NCBI GenBank assembly: GCA_049511115.1
Contig: JBEKYH010000136.1
Span: forward strand, 1-10,503
Source: JBEKYH01 sp049511115
GTDB taxonomy: Bacteria; Planctomycetota; Phycisphaerae; Tepidisphaerales; Tepidisphaeraceae
Direction: 5' to 3'
DNA: 10,503 nt
This document shows positions 6,582 to 10,503 of this stretch, one piece after another. Every line of letters begins with the position of its first letter. Position 1 is the first letter of the stretch. The notes under the pieces were generated by a model. That model had not been told where the DNA came from, ran no database searches, and saw nothing but the letters and a program-made list of their open reading frames with translations. The position numbers and the translations under genes were made by a program.

Positions 6582-8363
6582 ATGGCCAGCGACCGCCGTC
6601 GGAAAATCTGGGCTGTCGTTCTCTGCGGAACATTGTGCGCCGCGTTTGCCGCGACCGCATGGAAAGCGGTGGGCGGCAAGAGCGCCACCGCCGATGAGCC
6701 GGGGCACGCCGCCGTCGGCTGGCTTATGCTCTGGCGACATGACTACCGACTGTGGCAGAATAACCCTCCGCTCTGGGAGTATTGGATTGCGCTGCCCGTC
6801 GGACCCGACGCTATCCGCTTCGATCCGGCATCGGAGTTGTATCGCAACATCCAGCCGGGACCGGTCAGGCCGTTCTGGACCCGCATCGATACCCCACGTC
6901 TCATCCAAGGCGGGCGCTTCATGTGTCTGGTCCTGGCCGTGGGCTTGGGCCTGATCATTGCGGTTTGGGCCTGGGAGCTGGGGGGCCTCGTTCCCGCGGT
7001 TGCGGCGACATTTCTGTATTGCCTTGATCCCAATTTTCTGGGCCACGCGGCCCTGATCAAAAACGACGTCGCGTTTGCTCTTTTTTACTGCGCGACCGCC
7101 TATGCGCTCTGGCGCGCCGGCCGAAACCTCACCGGTCCGGCAGCCTTACTGATCGCGCTTTTAACAGCGATTGGATTCGAGGTGAAATACTCCGGCCCGT
7201 TGCTGGCGGTCATGGTAATCCTGACGTTGGGAGCCAGGGCATTGTCCGCACAGCCATGGATGATCCTAGGCCGGCCGGCCGGGCATCGCGGGAGGAAGCT
7301 CGCCGCGGCGGCCGTAACCTGCCTGCTGGCGGCGGTCATGAGCTACCTCTTCATGTGGATGAGTTACGGATTCCGATTTGATGGCGGGCCTGATGGGCTG
7401 CGCCTGTCGATGCGTCCGATCATGCAATCCCTGGGCGTCTATGCTCTGAATCACCAACTCGGCCGCAATCCGAGCCGCGATGAACTGGCCGAGTGGACCC
7501 CGCCGCTGGCGACGCGGGCGGTGCTCTTCGCCGAGGAACATCACCTGGTCCCACAGGCATGGGCCGCCGGGCTGATCTTCACCCAGATGGGGGATCAAGG
7601 CGAGCAGGAGGCCTATCTGCTGGGCGACCATTACCACGGCGGTAAGTGGTACTATTTTCCCATGGCGGCGATTTTTAAGGAGCCGCTGGCGACGATCTCC
7701 GCTGCCCTACTGAGTCTCGCGATCGCGGCGAGGGCCGCGCCAAGAGCGCTCAGGTCGTGGGAGAACCGCTGGAACGCGATCGCGCTATCAATCCCGGCAG
7801 GGGTCTACGCGCTGGCACTGATTACCTCCGAGATGAATATAGGCTTTCGCCACGCCTTTCCCCTGCTTCCTTTCGTCTTCATCGCCGTGGGACTGGCTGT
7901 GGGGACGTTGTGGGAATTTCAAAGCGGGAGGATGATGAGTCTGATTCTGGCGACGGCCCTCCTGGTTGAAACCGCGGCAGCTTTCCCAGATTTCATCGCC
8001 TTCTTTAATGCTGCCTGCTCGGGCGATCGGCTGCGTTTGTTGTCGGATTCCAACCTGGACTGGGGACAGGACCTGCCGCTGTTGGCGGCGTGGCAGAGCG
8101 CGCACGCGGATATCCCACTTTATTTGGACTATTTCGGCCCGAGCGCGCCGGGGGATTATCATATTCGCTGCGTTGACGTGAGCGGCACCCTCCCCCCGGC
8201 GCCCCGTGGGCCGGGTGTGCTGGCTGTCAGCGCGACCTTCCTGCAATTGCATCGCTACAATGGCGCCGCGCTTGAAGCTCTGGGCGTATCGCCTGATCAA
8301 CAGCCTGACCAAATACTCGGAGGGACGATCTACCTCTTTCAAACCAGAACGACTGCCCATTGA
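6582..8363 (+). CDS. GT39-like membrane glycosyltransferase, paralogue D
   Basis: This 593-residue multi-span membrane protein is related along its whole length to A, B and C but lies on the opposite strand, divergent from dnaX. The landmarks are an N-terminal span (about 9-30), KSATADEPGH with D38/E39, D149-PNFLGHAALIKND, GGKWYYFP, and S488-DSNLDWGQDLPLL. I placed the start at the ATG at 6582 (MASDRRRKIWAVV), which aligns without gaps with A and C. The frame is open to an ATG at 6552, which would add ten residues without a counterpart. It departs from the others at two places: the SPDVPPLWEDW stretch reads WQNNPPLWEYW, and the following loop is about eight residues shorter, which may mean a changed substrate. 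There is no insertion like that of paralogue C. Sugar and acceptor are unknown. Confidence 0.9.
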   Translation: MASDRRRKIWAVVLCGTLCAAFAATAWKAVGGKSATADEPGHAAVGWLMLWRHDYRLWQNNPPLWEYWIALPVGPDAIRFDPASELYRNIQPGPVRPFWTRIDTPRLIQGGRFMCLVLAVGLGLIIAVWAWELGGLVPAVAATFLYCLDPNFLGHAALIKNDVAFALFYCATAYALWRAGRNLTGPAALLIALLTAIGFEVKYSGPLLAVMVILTLGARALSAQPWMILGRPAGHRGRKLAAAAVTCLLAAVMSYLFMWMSYGFRFDGGPDGLRLSMRPIMQSLGVYALNHQLGRNPSRDELAEWTPPLATRAVLFAEEHHLVPQAWAAGLIFTQMGDQGEQEAYLLGDHYHGGKWYYFPMAAIFKEPLATISAALLSLAIAARAAPRALRSWENRWNAIALSIPAGVYALALITSEMNIGFRHAFPLLPFVFIAVGLAVGTLWEFQSGRMMSLILATALLVETAAAFPDFIAFFNAACSGDRLRLLSDSNLDWGQDLPLLAAWQSAHADIPLYLDYFGPSAPGDYHIRCVDVSGTLPPAPRGPGVLAVSATFLQLHRYNGAALEALGVSPDQQPDQILGGTIYLFQTRTTAH

Positions 8364-8397
8364 CCACTGGAAGATTGCAAGTTTACCAAAGGGCTGC

Positions 8398-8429
8398 TTG
8401 ACAACGGCCCACCCTCCCGCGCGTACTAT
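8398..8429 (+). promoter_or_regulatory. Candidate promoter for the Gfo/Idh/MocA gene
   Basis: A perfect -35 consensus TTGACA (8398-8403) is followed by TACTAT (8424-8429), which matches the -10 consensus at 4 of 6 positions. The 20-bp spacing is longer than the preferred 17, which weakens the call. It lies in the 85-bp gap after paralogue D and about 20 bp before the translation start, suggesting that the oxidoreductase gene can be transcribed independently of D. Confidence 0.35.
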
Positions 8430-8448
8430 CTCTCAGCCGGAGGCAACC

Positions 8449-9924
8449 ATGAAAGCACCCAAACGTCCCGTATCGCGGCGCAGTTTTCTCAAGGGAACCG
8501 CCATGACCGCCGTCGCCCTTGGCCTGACCCGCACATCCGCCCGCTCCTACGGCCAGATCATCGGCGCCAACGAGGACATTCGCCTGGCCACCATCGGTTG
8601 CAACGATTGCGGCCGCGCCCATATCAATCAGTTCATCCCCCTCAAGGGCGTGCGGATGGTCGGCCTGTGCGATGTCGATTCCGCCGTCCTCGATCGCGCC
8701 AAGGGCGTGGCCACCGCGAGACTCGCAACGGCCAATCCGACGCTATATTCCGATTGCCGCAAGGTGCTGGATAATAAGGAGATCGACGCCATCTCCGTCG
8801 CCACGCCGAACCATTGGCATGCCCTTCTCACCGTCTGGGGCGTCCAGGCCGGAAAAGATGTCTACATCGAAAAGCCCACCTGCCACAACATCTGGGAAGG
8901 CCAGCAAGCCGTCGCCGCTCGCGCCAAATATGACCGCATCGTCCAGGCCGGCACGCAATGGCGATCCATGCCCGCCGTCCAGCAGGCCATGCAGTTCGCC
9001 AAGTCGGGAACCATCGGCAAAATCCTCGTCTCGCGCTCGTTTTGCTACAAGGCCCGCCCCAGCATCGGCAAGACCGACGGCCCGCAACCCGTGCCGGCGA
9101 CCGTCGATTACGCCTTGTGGTGCGGCCCCGCCCCACTCGACCCGCCGCGCCGAAAGCAATTCCATTACGACTGGCACTGGTTCTGGGAAACCGGCAACGG
9201 CGATATCGGCAACCAGGGCGCCCACCAGATGGACCTGGCCCGCTGGGCACTCGATAAGCCCGCACTGGCCCCCAGCGTCATCAGCGTCGGCGGCCGCTTC
9301 GGTTACGACGACGACGGCCAGACGCCCAACACCCTGATGACCGTTCACGATTACGGCGATTGCCTCCTCATCGGCGAAGTCCGCGGCCTGCCCGCCAAAA
9401 CCGGAGCCAAACAGGTCGATCAATTCAAGGGCATCGCCATCGGCAACGTCATCGAATGCGAAGGCGGCTACGTCTCCATCGCCCAGCGCGCCTGCGCCGC
9501 GTACGACAAGAACGGCACGCTAATCCAGCAATTCAGCAGCAACGGCGTCCAGGAGGAATCAGCCCATAAGGAAAATTTCCTCGAGGTCGTCCGCAGCCGC
9601 AAACGCGAAGACCAACGGTGCGAACTAGCCGAAGGCTTCGTCTCCAGTTGCGTGTCGCACGTTGCCAATATTTCCTATCAACTCGGACAAAAGGCCGACC
9701 CCGACGCCATCCAGGCCGCCATGAAACAACCCGCCGCCGCGGAAACCCTGGCTCGCTTCCAGTCCCACCTGGCCGCCAACGACATCAAACTCGATATCGA
9801 CAAAGCCACCCTGGGAATGCCGCTGAAAGTTGATCCGGCGGCGATGAAGTTTATGGATAACGACGCCGCCAACGCAATGCTCACGCGGACGTACCGCGAT
9901 CCGTTCGTGGTGACGGCGGTTTAG
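8449..9924 (+). CDS. Tat-exported Gfo/Idh/MocA family oxidoreductase
   Basis: This 491-residue NAD(P)-dependent sugar or cyclitol dehydrogenase-like protein carries a twin-arginine signal (SRRSFLK at 9-15, then a hydrophobic AMTAVALGL stretch), so it should be exported folded, with cofactor bound. A Rossmann domain begins near residue 44 (IRLATIGCNDCG, with D75 after the second strand). ATPNHWHALLT (118-128) precedes the family's conserved E141-K-P. The C-terminal domain has DWHWFWETGNGDIGNQGAHQMDL (241-263), in which H259 and D262 are the conserved active-site positions. The cofactor loop has N52 where the usual GxGxxG has its second glycine. I chose the ATG at 8449 because GGAGG (8439-8443) lies 5 bp ahead and the Tat signal follows directly; the frame itself is open further upstream to 8206, inside paralogue D. 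Exported Gfo/Idh/MocA proteins are abundant in Planctomycetota and are linked to polysaccharide breakdown; the substrate here cannot be assigned. Confidence 0.93.
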   Translation: MKAPKRPVSRRSFLKGTAMTAVALGLTRTSARSYGQIIGANEDIRLATIGCNDCGRAHINQFIPLKGVRMVGLCDVDSAVLDRAKGVATARLATANPTLYSDCRKVLDNKEIDAISVATPNHWHALLTVWGVQAGKDVYIEKPTCHNIWEGQQAVAARAKYDRIVQAGTQWRSMPAVQQAMQFAKSGTIGKILVSRSFCYKARPSIGKTDGPQPVPATVDYALWCGPAPLDPPRRKQFHYDWHWFWETGNGDIGNQGAHQMDLARWALDKPALAPSVISVGGRFGYDDDGQTPNTLMTVHDYGDCLLIGEVRGLPAKTGAKQVDQFKGIAIGNVIECEGGYVSIAQRACAAYDKNGTLIQQFSSNGVQEESAHKENFLEVVRSRKREDQRCELAEGFVSSCVSHVANISYQLGQKADPDAIQAAMKQPAAAETLARFQSHLAANDIKLDIDKATLGMPLKVDPAAMKFMDNDAANAMLTRTYRDPFVVTAV

Positions 9925-9942
9925 CGCAGTTGTAGAGGCCGT

Positions 9943-10449
9943 TTAAATCTTCCGCGCATCATACGCCCAGTGCAGCAACGCCTGCCTCTGCCGCCGGCGG
10001 CACGTCACATCCCCCGGCAGACAATTCTGCTTCACCTGCGCGATATGCCGGCGAATTGCTCGCCAGCGTTTGATCTGCCGCTCATCGTCGGGGCAACGCC
10101 GCCCCGTGTAATACCGGCAATACCACTGAAACCACCCGCGCGGGTCCTCAAGATAAATCCACCCCTTGGCCCGCCAAACCGCCAGTGGCTGCGACGCATT
10201 CACGCCAAAGCAATTAAGGTTTGCGTCATGCCGCTCCGCACAGAGCCTGGCTCTCGCGAACCAATCCTCGGGAAACTCCGGCCCACAATCCGTCATGTAC
10301 TTCCCGCCGAAAACCCCAAGCCGCAGCATTTCCTTCGGCGTAAGCTCGGGCCGAAACCCGGCATGGAAATTCCGCCCCATCGGCTCCGTGCGGAGATAGG
10401 TATATCCCTGTTGCATCAGGTCATTGACGGTGATTTTCACTGGCTTCAT
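9943..10449 (-). CDS. Conserved hypothetical protein, Trp/Cys/Arg-rich
   Basis: This 168-residue protein has no signal peptide or membrane segment. Distinctive stretches are GVFGGKYMTDC (45-55), FGVNASQPLAVWRAKGW (81-97), DPRGWFQWYCRYYTGRR (102-118) and a basic tail RRRQRQALLHWAYDARK (151-167). Seven cysteines (55, 70, 80, 111, 119, 143, 150) and many tryptophans suggest a compact, possibly metal- or nucleic-acid-binding fold, but no known motif is complete. I recall closely similar uncharacterised proteins in many environmental bacteria and some fungi or algae; no function is known to me. It starts with ATG at 10449 without a clear ribosome binding site, and its stop lies 18 bp from the stop of the oxidoreductase gene on the other strand. 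Confidence 0.75.
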   Translation of the reverse strand: MKPVKITVNDLMQQGYTYLRTEPMGRNFHAGFRPELTPKEMLRLGVFGGKYMTDCGPEFPEDWFARARLCAERHDANLNCFGVNASQPLAVWRAKGWIYLEDPRGWFQWYCRYYTGRRCPDDERQIKRWRAIRRHIAQVKQNCLPGDVTCRRRQRQALLHWAYDARKI

Positions 10450-10503
10450 GCTCGCTCGACGTTACCGGCTTTCGGGCCATAAATCGACCAGATTTTGCAT
10501 ACG
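10450..10503. other. Right-edge sequence upstream of the hypothetical gene
   Basis: These 54 bp precede the hypothetical gene and run off the window. On the minus strand a frame open from the edge reads to a TAA at 10464-10462; it could be the last residues of an upstream gene, but too little is visible to say. No clear promoter was seen. Confidence 0.3.

Noticed and set aside
8206..8448. N-terminal extension of the oxidoreductase frame
   Set aside because: It overlaps the end of paralogue D in another frame; the GGAGG site and the Tat signal fix the start at 8449.
8743..9423. 226-codon open frame on the minus strand
   Set aside because: It is antisense to the well-supported Gfo/Idh/MocA gene, with no start signal or recognisable domain.
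10462..10500. Possible 12-codon reading frame at the right edge (minus strand)
   Set aside because: Too short and cut by the window edge; it could be the end of an upstream gene but nothing supports calling it.

Overview
The window looks like a chromosomal segment of a GC-rich bacterium of the Planctomycetota or a close PVC relative. Three things suggest this: a Tat-exported Gfo/Idh/MocA oxidoreductase of the type abundant in that group, multi-membrane-span GT39-like glycosyltransferases with the SDSNLDWGQDL motif, and two kinds of intergenic/intragenic palindromic repeat. The assignment is an inference from protein character, not from a marker gene.

Layout. Minus strand, in order of transcription: dnaX (6496-4988), a GT39-like glycosyltransferase (4982-2982), a second paralogue (2930-1092), then a 186-bp gap holding a large palindrome, then a third paralogue (905 to beyond the left edge). 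dnaX and the first glycosyltransferase are 5 bp apart, and the next gene follows after 51 bp, so these three are probably one transcript. Plus strand: a fourth paralogue starts at about 6582, divergent from dnaX, and is followed by a Tat-signal Gfo/Idh/MocA oxidoreductase (8449-9924) with its own candidate promoter. A conserved hypothetical protein of 168 residues (10449-9943, minus) converges on the oxidoreductase with only 18 bp between the stop codons.

How the genes relate. The four glycosyltransferases align almost without gaps at their N-termini (KSAT-x-DEP-x-H motif at residues 33-42) and are clearly products of local duplication; dnaX sits inside the array. They are expected to be inner-membrane enzymes using polyprenyl-phosphate-linked sugars; acceptor and sugar cannot be read from the sequence. 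dnaX supplies the clamp-loader ATPase subunits and has no evident functional link to them.

Most notable observations: (1) a run of ten A in dnaX, directly after a perfect 8-bp GC-only stem-loop, where either frame change stops within a few codons, so the gene may make a short gamma form as well as full-length tau; (2) an in-frame palindromic element of about 130 bp inside the second glycosyltransferase, adding about 58 residues to a loop that the paralogues lack; (3) a 34-bp inverted repeat made of degenerate 8-bp units between two paralogues. I saw no tRNA, rRNA, CRISPR array, transposase or phage gene.
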